Made by a program: the position numbers and the translations under genes. A model generated the notes under the pieces. That model was not told the DNA's origin. It saw only the letters and a program-made list of their open reading frames with translations, and searched no databases. Source: CAYOLL01 sp964404765 [NCBI: uncultured Gemmatimonadota bacterium] (GTDB lineage: Bacteria; 4572-55). Taken from it: a stretch of DNA of 64,000 bases. The DNA lies in the NCBI GenBank assembly GCA_964404765.1, contig CAYOLL010000010.1, forward strand, positions 1 to 64,000, read 5' to 3'. Positions 17,196 to 25,654 of the stretch are shown here, piece by piece (position 1 is the stretch's first letter; each line of letters begins with the position of its first letter).

Positions 17196-20100
17196 ATGAC
17201 CTACCCCTTCCTCGAATTTCATGTGTCACGCAAAGCCCGTGACCGCTACAAGTTCGACCTGAGCCTGTTTGCCACCAACGGCAAAGTCATCTTGACCAAT
17301 TTTTCGGCGTCGCGTCAGTTCGCCCACAAAATGAACGAAGTGCGCGATGTGGTGGCCTTCCCCGAAGAAGCCGTCAAAGCCAGCGAAATCAACGCCATGG
17401 GCCTGATCGACGAGATGCTGCATTTTATGATCCATCTCTACCGGCAGCATGTCAACGCTAGTGTCATCGAAGGCGCCTTGCGCTGGCTGCAGGATCGTTA
17501 CACGCCGGATGAGATTGACGAGACGCTGCTGACATTTGTGGAAGAATTTCCGCCGATTGGCGTCTATCGCGGCAAGATGACCGCCGCCCAATATCTCAAG
17601 GGCAAAAGCAACGATATCCCCAACCGCTATCTGGCGCTGGAAGAAATGTTCATCCTGTGGATCGAAAACAGCAATCCCGCCTTTGCCCGCTATCAGGAAT
17701 TGATTGACGACAGCGCACTGGAAAAAAAGAGCATTTACACCGAAATTATCGCCCAAACCACCAATTATTTTGAACATCAACCGCCACCGATGACCGGCCA
17801 TCGCACGTTGCTGGACTTGCTGTTCGAGCCGGCCAAGCTGCACCCGCATTCGCTGACCGATCAATTGGAAGCGCTGCGCCAATATCTCGTCAAGACGCAA
17901 GACAACTGGAAGCGCGAGCAAACCGAAAAAATCAAGGAAGAGTTCCGCCAAAAAAATCAGCCGCTGCCGGAAACTTTTCATATTCCGGATTTGGTGGATG
18001 TCAAGCTGCTGCATCGGCCATTAACGGCCATTGATTTCATCAAAGAAGAGGCGGAAAAGCCCGTCTTTCAGGGCGCACTCAAAGCCGAAACACTGGTCAA
18101 AAGTTTTTGGGGTGAAGAACGCGAGCCGGAAGGCTACACCAACGACCTGGACTGGATGCCCGGCTGTATTTTGATCGCCAAAAATACGTATGTCTGGCTG
18201 GAGCAAATGAGCAAGAAATACGACCGGAAAATCAGCAAGCTGGACCAAATCCCCGATGAAGAATTGGACACCCTGGCCCGCTGGGGCGTCAACGGACTGT
18301 GGCTGATTGGCCTGTGGGAACGCAGCCACGCTTCCAAGAAAATCAAGCAATTGTGCGGCAATCCGGACGCGGAGGCCTCGGCCTATGCCCTGCTGGATTA
18401 TGCCATCGCCAAAGACCTGGGCGGCAAAAAGGCTTTTGGAAAGCTGAGCAAACGCGCCAAAAAACGCGGCATCCATTTAGCCGGCGACATGGTGCCAAAC
18501 CACATGGCGATGGACTCCAAATGGGTCTTGGATCATCCGGAATGGTTTCTCCAATCGGATACCCCGCCCTATCCCAGCTACACATTTGAAGGCCCAAACG
18601 TCGGACGCACCAAAAAAATGCGCATCTATCTTGAAGATAAATACTACAGCCGCAAGGACGCCGCCGTCGTCTTCAAACGGGTAGACGCCAAAACCGAAAA
18701 GGCCGCCTACATCTATCACGGCAACGACGGCACCAACATGCCCTGGAACGATACCGCCCAACTCAACTTTTTGCTGCCGGAAGTGCGCGAGGCCGTGATC
18801 AAAGCCATCATCCATACAGCGGATTTTTTCTCGATCATTCGCTTTGACGCGGCCATGGTGCTGGCCAAAAAGCACTATCAGCGGTTGTGGTTTCCACAGC
18901 CGGGCACAGGCGGAGCCATAGCTTCACGCTCGGCGTACAGCATGACCCAGGAAGAATTTGACGCCCAAATTCCAGCCGAATTCTGGCGCGAAGTCGTAGA
19001 CCGCATGGCCAAGGAGCGGCCAAATACGCTGCTGCTGGCCGAAGCCTTCTGGCTCATGGAAGGCTACTTTGTGCGGACATTAGGCATGCATCGCGTTTAC
19101 AACAGCGCCTTTATGAACATGCTGCGCAACGAGGAAAACGCCAAATACCGCCAGACCATCAAAAACATTCTGGAGTTCGATCCCGACATCATGAAACGCC
19201 ACGTCAACTTTATGAGCAATCCCGACGAAGAAACGGCCCTCCGTCAGTTCGGTAAAGAGAGTAAGTACTTCGGCGTATGTATGTTGATGGTGACGACGCC
19301 GGGCCTGCCCATGTTCGGACACGGCCAGGTAGAGGGTTTTCACGAGAAATACGGCATGGAATACCGCCGCGCCAAACACCATGAAACGCCCGACGACCAT
19401 TTGATTCATCGGCATGAGCGCGAAATCTTCCCGCTGCTGAAAAAACGGCGCATGTTTGCCGATGTCGAAAACTTTTGCCTGTACGATTTTGTGATGGAAA
19501 ACGGTCATGTCTACGAGGATGTCATTGTCCAATCGAATGCGCACGACGGCGATCGGGCGCTGGTTGTTTTTCTGAATAGTCCCGGCAAAGTCAAAGGCTG
19601 GATTCGGACTTCGGCCCGCTATTTGATCAAAGGCGAAGTGGCGGCGCGAAATGTGGACGGCGAGTGGGTGGAAGCGGAAGAATTGGAAATTAAGAATGAG
19701 GAATTAGGAATTAAAAAAACGTCTTTGCAGGATAAAGACGTAGCTTCGAAATCAAACAAAACGTCTTTGCAGGATGTCGGGACGGCTAAAATATCGGATA
19801 AAGTGGCTTCACAAAAAAGCAATGTCGTGAAACAAGCGGACAAAGTTGAAATCGCGAAACCAACAGTTGTTGAAGCGCCTAAAAAAGCGACAAAAGCAGC
19901 GGCGGATACCGGAAAACCAGGCGCAGAGACTCCTGCGCCTGAAGATACGGAACCTTCGCCGGAATCCAATCTGGTGATTCGCGAACGAGGAAAGTTTGAG
20001 CGCAAACTGCTGGTAGACGGCCTGCAGATCAAACCGGCGGATGACGTTTACTGCGCCTATCGTGACCACATCACCGGCCTGGAATACATCGTCAGCAGCC

Positions 20101-21329
20101 AAACGCTGGCCGTCAAAGGTTTCTACGTCGAACTGGAAGCCTACGACTACCATCTTTATATGAACTTTCGGGAGATTAAAGATAATGCCGAGCAGCATTA
20201 CAAACAACTGACAACCTATCTGAACGGACGAGGCGTCGCCAGCATTGATCTGACTTTGCTGGAACTTGTCGCCAAGCCCGTCCACCTGCCGTTCCGCCGC
20301 CTGATTAACCAAAACATGCTGGAACGCCTGTTTGCCGGACGCCAAAAAACCCGCAAAAAAGTTGACCCGGAGCTGGTAAAGGAAATCGTCATACTGCACA
20401 CCGACTTGCTGACAGCGGCCAAAGAATTTGCCCAGACGCCCGGTAAACCGACCAAAATCACCGGCGCGATGAAACGGACATTAACGGCGACGCTGCAACT
20501 GCCCCAGCTCAAAGCAAAGTTGGGTGGCAAGAAGATCAAAAGAGACCTGAAAACTGCGGTAGCCAGAATTGAAACACGATTGGACGGCGATCTCCTGAAT
20601 TGGGCCACCCTCTTTTCATGGATATTCGTGCGCGATTTTGGCAAGCTAAAAAGCGACAAAACCGGCTATGAAGAAATCGGTCGCGACTGGCTTGACGAGT
20701 GGACTTTGAATAAAGTTCTGGAAAATATATTGCAACCGTTTGGCCAGACCGCTGACGACATTCCGGGCCGGATCAATTTAATCAAAACACTGATGCTGCA
20801 TCAAAACCGGTTTAAAAATCTGACTCCGCCGACCAAACCAGCGCGAAAAAAATCGTCGGCCAAACCCGCGGCAAAAAACATTCCCTTGCCGACTGCCGCG
20901 CTGAAAAATGAAAAGCCGGCCTATCAATTTATCACCGCATTATTGAAAGATACGGACGCCCGCAACTACATCCGGGTCAATCGGTTCCAGGAAGTGCTGT
21001 GGTTTGGCAAGGAACTTTTTGATGATTTAATCGACTGGCTGTACATCATCTCCATTGTCGAACTGCTGGCCAGACCGAAGCTGAAAAAGGCCGACCTGGC
21101 GCAGGAAATTTTGCGCTGCAACGCGTTGATAGCCGAAATTCACACCGCCGGCGACCAATCCGAGTATCAGATCGAAAAATTAGTCAACATTTTGCAAAAA
21201 CCCGCCAAAAAAGCGCAGGTAAGACACAAGCTGAACCGAAAACCCGCCGCGAAAAAAGCAAAGCCACCCAAAACTAAAAAGCCGAAAACCCGCGTCAGGC
21301 CTAAAGCTGCACGGATCAACAAGACCTAA
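17196..21329 (+). CDS. Very large GH13 alpha-amylase-family protein
   Basis: The 1377-residue protein has an N-terminal unassigned region (about 1-330), a GH13 barrel (about 340-800) and a long C-terminal helical region. GH13 landmarks are GDMVPNHMA (beta-3), IRFDAAMVL with the nucleophile Asp551, LLAEAFW with the acid/base Glu616, and MSNPDEET with Asp677 in place of the usual NHD. It therefore probably acts on alpha-glucans such as glycogen, in the cytoplasm, since no signal peptide is seen. Around residues 825-935 a repeat-derived linker separates the barrel domain from the rest. The C-terminus is a Lys/Pro/Ala-rich tail. It follows the HEPN gene by 6 bp. Confidence 0.85.
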   Translation: MTYPFLEFHVSRKARDRYKFDLSLFATNGKVILTNFSASRQFAHKMNEVRDVVAFPEEAVKASEINAMGLIDEMLHFMIHLYRQHVNASVIEGALRWLQDRYTPDEIDETLLTFVEEFPPIGVYRGKMTAAQYLKGKSNDIPNRYLALEEMFILWIENSNPAFARYQELIDDSALEKKSIYTEIIAQTTNYFEHQPPPMTGHRTLLDLLFEPAKLHPHSLTDQLEALRQYLVKTQDNWKREQTEKIKEEFRQKNQPLPETFHIPDLVDVKLLHRPLTAIDFIKEEAEKPVFQGALKAETLVKSFWGEEREPEGYTNDLDWMPGCILIAKNTYVWLEQMSKKYDRKISKLDQIPDEELDTLARWGVNGLWLIGLWERSHASKKIKQLCGNPDAEASAYALLDYAIAKDLGGKKAFGKLSKRAKKRGIHLAGDMVPNHMAMDSKWVLDHPEWFLQSDTPPYPSYTFEGPNVGRTKKMRIYLEDKYYSRKDAAVVFKRVDAKTEKAAYIYHGNDGTNMPWNDTAQLNFLLPEVREAVIKAIIHTADFFSIIRFDAAMVLAKKHYQRLWFPQPGTGGAIASRSAYSMTQEEFDAQIPAEFWREVVDRMAKERPNTLLLAEAFWLMEGYFVRTLGMHRVYNSAFMNMLRNEENAKYRQTIKNILEFDPDIMKRHVNFMSNPDEETALRQFGKESKYFGVCMLMVTTPGLPMFGHGQVEGFHEKYGMEYRRAKHHETPDDHLIHRHEREIFPLLKKRRMFADVENFCLYDFVMENGHVYEDVIVQSNAHDGDRALVVFLNSPGKVKGWIRTSARYLIKGEVAARNVDGEWVEAEELEIKNEELGIKKTSLQDKDVASKSNKTSLQDVGTAKISDKVASQKSNVVKQADKVEIAKPTVVEAPKKATKAAADTGKPGAETPAPEDTEPSPESNLVIRERGKFERKLLVDGLQIKPADDVYCAYRDHITGLEYIVSSQTLAVKGFYVELEAYDYHLYMNFREIKDNAEQHYKQLTTYLNGRGVASIDLTLLELVAKPVHLPFRRLINQNMLERLFAGRQKTRKKVDPELVKEIVILHTDLLTAAKEFAQTPGKPTKITGAMKRTLTATLQLPQLKAKLGGKKIKRDLKTAVARIETRLDGDLLNWATLFSWIFVRDFGKLKSDKTGYEEIGRDWLDEWTLNKVLENILQPFGQTADDIPGRINLIKTLMLHQNRFKNLTPPTKPARKKSSAKPAAKNIPLPTAALKNEKPAYQFITALLKDTDARNYIRVNRFQEVLWFGKELFDDLIDWLYIISIVELLARPKLKKADLAQEILRCNALIAEIHTAGDQSEYQIEKLVNILQKPAKKAQVRHKLNRKPAAKKAKPPKTKKPKTRVRPKAARINKT
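19681..19800. repeat. In-frame repeat-derived linker within the GH13 gene
   Basis: The DNA GGAAATTAAGAATGAGGAAT and similar tandem units, then two copies of ACGTCTTTGCAGGAT, one followed by AAAGACGT to form a palindrome, are translated as EELEIKNEELGIKKTSLQDKD and onward. The GAATTAGGAATTAA unit also appears inside the giant protein at about 32466. The reading frame stays open, so the repeats have become part of the protein linker. Confidence 0.7.
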
Positions 21330-21355
21330 CCCGAGCAAGCCGCAACCAAAAAGCT

Positions 21356-21453
21356 CTCACGCAAAGGCGCCAAGCCGCAAAGCAAATAATTTTCTTGGCT
21401 TCTATGCGACTTTGCGTGAGGGTATTTTCTCGATCTTCGGATCGTTTTTTTTT
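21356..21453 (+). terminator. Inverted repeat and Rho-independent terminator after the GH13 gene
   Basis: CTCACGCAAAG at 21356-21366 pairs with CTTTGCGTGAG at 21410-21420. Immediately after, CGATC-TTCG-GATCG at 21431-21444 is followed by nine T residues, a classic terminator with a stable UUCG loop. Confidence 0.8.
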
Positions 21454-21530
21454 GTTTACAAGCCTGACGTTTTCGGTTATGATAATGACCTTACCTCCCG
21501 GAAATCCATCCACATGTCTTCTATAGCGAC

Positions 21531-23843
21531 ATGTGGAGAAATGTCATTTTTCAAGAGTTCATCGCACATTTTCAAGTAATTACACACTCAAAAATGACCT
21601 TTCTTGGACTTTATCACACCTCCTATATGCTTGCTGAAGCCATGATTTTTCTTTTTTGCATTTTCGTGCTAATGTTGCCGGCTACGCTGCGGGCCGACAA
21701 TGCCGATTGCGTTATAGCCCTAACGGACGGCCCGACCCGGCTGGCGTTGGGGCGGCATCTGCAATATGTCGAAGACCCGACCGGTCGGCTGACCTTTGCC
21801 GATATTCGTTGTCGCGACTTCGATGACAACTGGATTGCGTCCAAATCCGATGTGCCGAACTTTGGCTTTTCAAATTCGGCTTATTGGGTGCGGCTGCCAT
21901 TCAAAAATCAGTCTGAAAAGTCACTTCCTCTTCTTTTGGAATACGGCGTGTCGTCCATACGCGAGGCGGATTTTTATACGACGGACGGGCGAGTTTATCG
22001 GGCCGGTTATGATCAACCTTTTTCCCAACGCCAAATCAACTACCGCAACGCCGTCCTTCCTTTTGAATTTGGCCCGCTTCAAGCGGATACGCTTTATGTG
22101 CGGGTTCGATCTTATGTGGCGGTGCATTTGCCATTTTCGGTGTATACCCAGGCAAAGTTTATGGAGGTCAGTCAACAAGCCCAATTCGGTTGGGGGCTGT
22201 ATTTTGGGCTGATGATCATCATGGCCTTGTACAACCTGTTTCTTTTCTTTGGGTTACGGGACATCAACTACCTGTATTATACGGCTTGCGTTATAACGAT
22301 GGGATTGTTTCAGTTCAGCTTTGAAGGGTTTGCCTTTCAATACCTTTGGCGCGAGAGTCTGTGGTGGAACTCACAAAGCATTTCGACTTTTGTAGCATCG
22401 CTTGGGTTTTTTGTCCATGCTTTTTGCCAGTCATTCCTGAATACCAAAGCGTACTTGCCCAGGATGCATAGACTGTTGACCGTTCTTAAATGGATTATCG
22501 CTTTTATCGGCATCGGCGGGCTATTTGCCCCGTTTTACATCAGCGGGTTTTTAATGCTGATCTTTGCCCTGTTCGCCGTCTGCGTCATGATCCTGACCGG
22601 GCTGATCCGGTTATGGCAAGGTTTTGCGGCGGCCAAGTTTTTTGTGTTGGGCTGGATCGCCTTGCCGGTCGGGGGGTTGGTCACAACCTTATGGCTATTG
22701 GGCGTCATTCCGGAAACGCCGCTTGTCGCCCATTCCGGGGTCATCGGAAGCGCCCTGGAGGTTTGGCTGCTGTCGCTGGCCTTAGCCGATCGCTACCGGG
22801 TCATCAAGCTGGAAAAAGAGGCGGCCCAGGCCGAAGCCCTGCGGTTGCAGCAGCAGACCGGCGCGGATTTGGAACGGCAGGTGACCGAGCGCACGTCCCA
22901 ACTGCAAGCCGCCAACGAAAAGCTGGTGGAGTTGGATCAATTTAAGCAGGGCATGTTGGGGATGATCGTCCACGACCTGAAAAATCCACTGAGCGTCATG
23001 ATTACGGCGTTGGATTCCCATTCTCTCAGGTCCCAGCTTGATATTCTAAAGCAAGCCACGCGGCAAATGGTCCATTTAGTGCAAAACATCCTCGACGTGC
23101 AAAAATTTGAAGACGCCCATATTGATCTAAAAACAAAATCGTGCCCGCTTCATACGCTGGTGGACGACGCGCTCCGGCAAGTGCGTTTTGTGGCCGATGC
23201 AAATCGCACACAGTTTGCGGTGAATATCCCGGAGCGGTTTATTGTGCAGGTGGATGGCGACATGATTGTGCGGGTGCTGGTGAATCTGCTGACGAATGCC
23301 GTTAAATTTACGCCCGACGGCGGTCGGATTACGGTTCAGGCCGAACCGATGTCATCCGATTGGGTCACAGTGCGAGTTGTGGACACCGGCGCCGGCATTG
23401 CCCCGGAAAATTTGGCGACCGTCTTCAATAAATTCCGTCAGGCCGAGGCGCGGGATTCCGGCATCATGCCCTCAACCGGTTTGGGTCTGTCATTTTGCAA
23501 GCTGGCGGTGGAGACGCACGGCGGCCAGATCGGGGTTGAGTCCACGCCGGGTCAAGGCAGCGTCTTCCGGTTTACCGTGCCGGGCGGGTTGGAATCGGCC
23601 TCGCCCGGCGCGCTGGAGAAACCGCACCCTCAAGTTCAACTGTCGGCGTCCGAGCATGCGTATCTGGCAGTGTTTATCACTCAACTCCGGCAGCTTGAAA
23701 TAGATGAATTTTCTGAGCAGCGGGCAATATTGAGGCAGATTCAACCGGATGCCGGTCCAAATATCCGGGAATGGCTGAAAGCTTTACAACTTGCATTGGA
23801 TACGGAAGATGACGACTTGTACAAGGAGTTGCTATGCCGATAA
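21531..23843 (+). CDS. 7TMR-DISM sensor histidine kinase
   Basis: The protein (up to 770 residues) has a signal sequence, a periplasmic 7TMR-DISMED2-type beta domain (about 60-215), seven membrane helices (about 220-430), a coiled coil, and a kinase core. The H-box is VHDLKNPLS with His481; the N-box is LLTNAVKFTPDGG; G-boxes are DTGAGIAPEN and GLGLSFCKLAVETHGG. A C-terminal 80-residue helical tail follows the ATPase domain. The start is uncertain: ATG at 21531, 21594, 21627 and 21642 are in frame and none has a clear ribosome site, while the last two give a normal-length signal peptide. It overlaps the response-regulator gene by 10 bp. It likely senses a carbohydrate or other small ligand. 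Confidence 0.87.
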   Translation: MWRNVIFQEFIAHFQVITHSKMTFLGLYHTSYMLAEAMIFLFCIFVLMLPATLRADNADCVIALTDGPTRLALGRHLQYVEDPTGRLTFADIRCRDFDDNWIASKSDVPNFGFSNSAYWVRLPFKNQSEKSLPLLLEYGVSSIREADFYTTDGRVYRAGYDQPFSQRQINYRNAVLPFEFGPLQADTLYVRVRSYVAVHLPFSVYTQAKFMEVSQQAQFGWGLYFGLMIIMALYNLFLFFGLRDINYLYYTACVITMGLFQFSFEGFAFQYLWRESLWWNSQSISTFVASLGFFVHAFCQSFLNTKAYLPRMHRLLTVLKWIIAFIGIGGLFAPFYISGFLMLIFALFAVCVMILTGLIRLWQGFAAAKFFVLGWIALPVGGLVTTLWLLGVIPETPLVAHSGVIGSALEVWLLSLALADRYRVIKLEKEAAQAEALRLQQQTGADLERQVTERTSQLQAANEKLVELDQFKQGMLGMIVHDLKNPLSVMITALDSHSLRSQLDILKQATRQMVHLVQNILDVQKFEDAHIDLKTKSCPLHTLVDDALRQVRFVADANRTQFAVNIPERFIVQVDGDMIVRVLVNLLTNAVKFTPDGGRITVQAEPMSSDWVTVRVVDTGAGIAPENLATVFNKFRQAEARDSGIMPSTGLGLSFCKLAVETHGGQIGVESTPGQGSVFRFTVPGGLESASPGALEKPHPQVQLSASEHAYLAVFITQLRQLEIDEFSEQRAILRQIQPDAGPNIREWLKALQLALDTEDDDLYKELLCR

Positions 23844-24682
23844 AAAAGGACGTAATTCTGTTGGTGGATGACGAAGTCGCCTATCTGCATAGCATGGCGG
23901 AAGCTTTTGAGGCGGCCAATCTGCCCTACAAAATTCATAAGACGATCAAGCCGTTTAAGGCGGTAGAAATTGCTCGCGCCTTGCAGCCGGATTTGATTAT
24001 TACCGATTGGGATATGCCCAAAATGACCGGTATCCAACTGATTCTGGCCTTAAAGGATTACGAGGAAACCCGCGATATTCCGATCATCATGTGCACCGGC
24101 ATTCGCATCGAATCTACTGACCTGGCCGAAGCGCTGCGCGCCGGGGCGGTGGATTTTATCCGCAAGCCCATTGATACGGTGGAGCTGCTGGCCCGAACGC
24201 GCATGATGCTGCATCTGGGTCAAAGTACTCGCCAAATAAAGCAGCAGAATCAGCAATTGGCCCGCCATATCGAAATTCAGCAAAAGCGGCTTTTGGAAAT
24301 TGCCGAAACCGTTGCCGACAAAAACAAAATGATCGCCGAACTGCAAGCGCGCCTGCCGGAAACGCCCGCCGAAGAGTTAGCGCTTAAAACCATCACCGAG
24401 CTGCGCGCGCTTTTGGATAAAGAAAAGGATTGGGCCACCTTTGAAGCCCACTTTGACATCAATTATCCCCAGTTTTTAATGCGCCTAATGGCAGCCTTCC
24501 CCCAGTTATCCAAACAAGAATTGCGTATCTGTATGCTGATCAAGGTCGGTATGAGTTCGACTCAAATAGCGAACCTGCTCTTTTTAGCCAAACGCAGCAT
24601 TGATTCCCACCGCCACAATATCCGCAAAAAAGTCGGCCTCGATGTGGAGCAGGAATTGTCTCTGTTTTTGGAGACGATTTAA
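23834..24682 (+). CDS. Response regulator with coiled coil and C-terminal HTH
   Basis: The 282-residue protein has an N-terminal receiver domain (about 1-125) with the acidic pocket VDDE near residue 11, phospho-acceptor Asp58 in ITDWDMP and the lysine in RKPID. A coiled coil (about 130-180) leads to a C-terminal helix-turn-helix region (about 215-282; LSKQELRICMLIKVGMSSTQ) resembling LuxR-type DNA-binding domains. It is the natural partner of the overlapping 7TMR-DISM kinase. Its targets cannot be read from sequence. The surface-protein genes begin about 1 kb downstream and are candidates. Confidence 0.87.
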   Translation: MPIKKDVILLVDDEVAYLHSMAEAFEAANLPYKIHKTIKPFKAVEIARALQPDLIITDWDMPKMTGIQLILALKDYEETRDIPIIMCTGIRIESTDLAEALRAGAVDFIRKPIDTVELLARTRMMLHLGQSTRQIKQQNQQLARHIEIQQKRLLEIAETVADKNKMIAELQARLPETPAEELALKTITELRALLDKEKDWATFEAHFDINYPQFLMRLMAAFPQLSKQELRICMLIKVGMSSTQIANLLFLAKRSIDSHRHNIRKKVGLDVEQELSLFLETI

Positions 24683-24795
24683 GTAATTGCTCAAAAAGTG
24701 GTGGTAAACCTAACCTTGCGAAGGCTTCAGTGCACGACTTCACAAGTTTTGCAGTAAAGCCTTCGCAAGGTTACCCACGCTTTTTGAGCAATTAC
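24683..24795. repeat. Family B palindromic repeat, copy 2 (large hairpin)
   Basis: GTAATTGCTCAAAAAG at 24683 is inverted at about 24780-24795 (CTTTTTGAGCAATTAC), enclosing a second inverted pair AACCTTGCGAAGGC / GCCTTCGCAAGGTT. It begins right after the response-regulator stop and could form a long hairpin in the transcript. Confidence 0.75.
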
Positions 24796-24844
24796 CGATT
24801 TAATTGCCAAGGTGGCGTCTATCTATATTTTAGTGATATGTAAG

Positions 24845-25022
24845 ATTTCAGCCCCAGCGGGGCGATCCGTTTGTAGAAACAAGCGCCAAATATAGAATTG
24901 ATAAGCCCCGGAAGGGCGACCCATTCATCCGGGCAGTCGTTGACAGGTCACCCCTAACGGGGTTAATTCGGATAATATTTGGAGCAATTTCTGCTACAAA
25001 CAGTCCACCCCTAACGGGGTGA
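24845..25022. repeat. GGGGC/CCCCTAACGGGG palindromic repeat block
   Basis: Contains AGCCCCAGCGGGGCG, AGCCCCGGAAGGGCG and two ACCCCTAACGGGGT palindromes, with TTTGTAGAAACAAGC and GCTACAAACAG segments as in 15809-15990. No coding region is supported between 24796 and 25430. The rest of that stretch shows only a possible hairpin GGATTCCG...CGGAATCC at about 25349-25380. Confidence 0.6.
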
Positions 25023-25398
25023 AAAGCGAAGCATGATTGCATAACCTATTTTATAACAACACGTTGACGGCGTACATTCAAATCTTAGTAACATTGGGCT
25101 TTAGCCATTTTTTCGACCTGGTAAAAAATGAAAGATTATGCCCATTGCCAGTATAAATTTATCGAAAAAATTCCGTACCAAATAAATTTCTTTCCGTACT
25201 GCGTATTTCCTATTTTCCCCTAAATTGTCCCATGTCGCCAAAGTTGTCTGTTTACGGTTGGATTGACTGACCGGCTGAAAGGGTCGGCGACGCCCCAAAC
25301 AGACGGGCCGGGCAGCCGGATTCTTCCGGGCGAAACGGCAGCATCATCAACGGATTCCGTCACTTACGGGAGGCGGAATCCGTCCATCTTGCCTTCAA

Positions 25399-25625
25399 TT
25401 TTATTCATTCATTTTAAGAATAACCTTGCGAAGGTTCACGCTGGGGAGTTCGGTGATCCATGAAAGTATTGACTCCGCAACAAGTTTAACCTTCGCAAGG
25501 TTACTTGCATCAGCATTCCATTTTATTCATTCATTTTTAAGAATAACCTTGCGCAGGTTCACGCTGGGGAGTTCGGTGAACCTTGAAAGTCTTGACTCCG
25601 CAACAAGTTTAATCTTCGCAAGGTT
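25399..25625. repeat. Family B palindromic repeat, two tandem copies
   Basis: Two tandem units with a 113-bp period, each starting with a TTTTATTCATTCATTTT leader, carry palindromes at 25432-25502 and 25545-25625. Both begin AACCTTGCG and end CTTCGCAAGGTT. The second copy shows small changes (GCGCAGG, AATCTTCG). It lies just upstream of the fibre gene at 25655. Confidence 0.8.
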
Positions 25626-25654
25626 ACCTGCATCCATTTAAAAGGAGGCGTCTC

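Noticed and set aside
24845-25625. Possible CRISPR array
   Set aside because: Repeats are palindromic, of variable spacing and length, with no unique spacers of constant size and no cas genes nearby.
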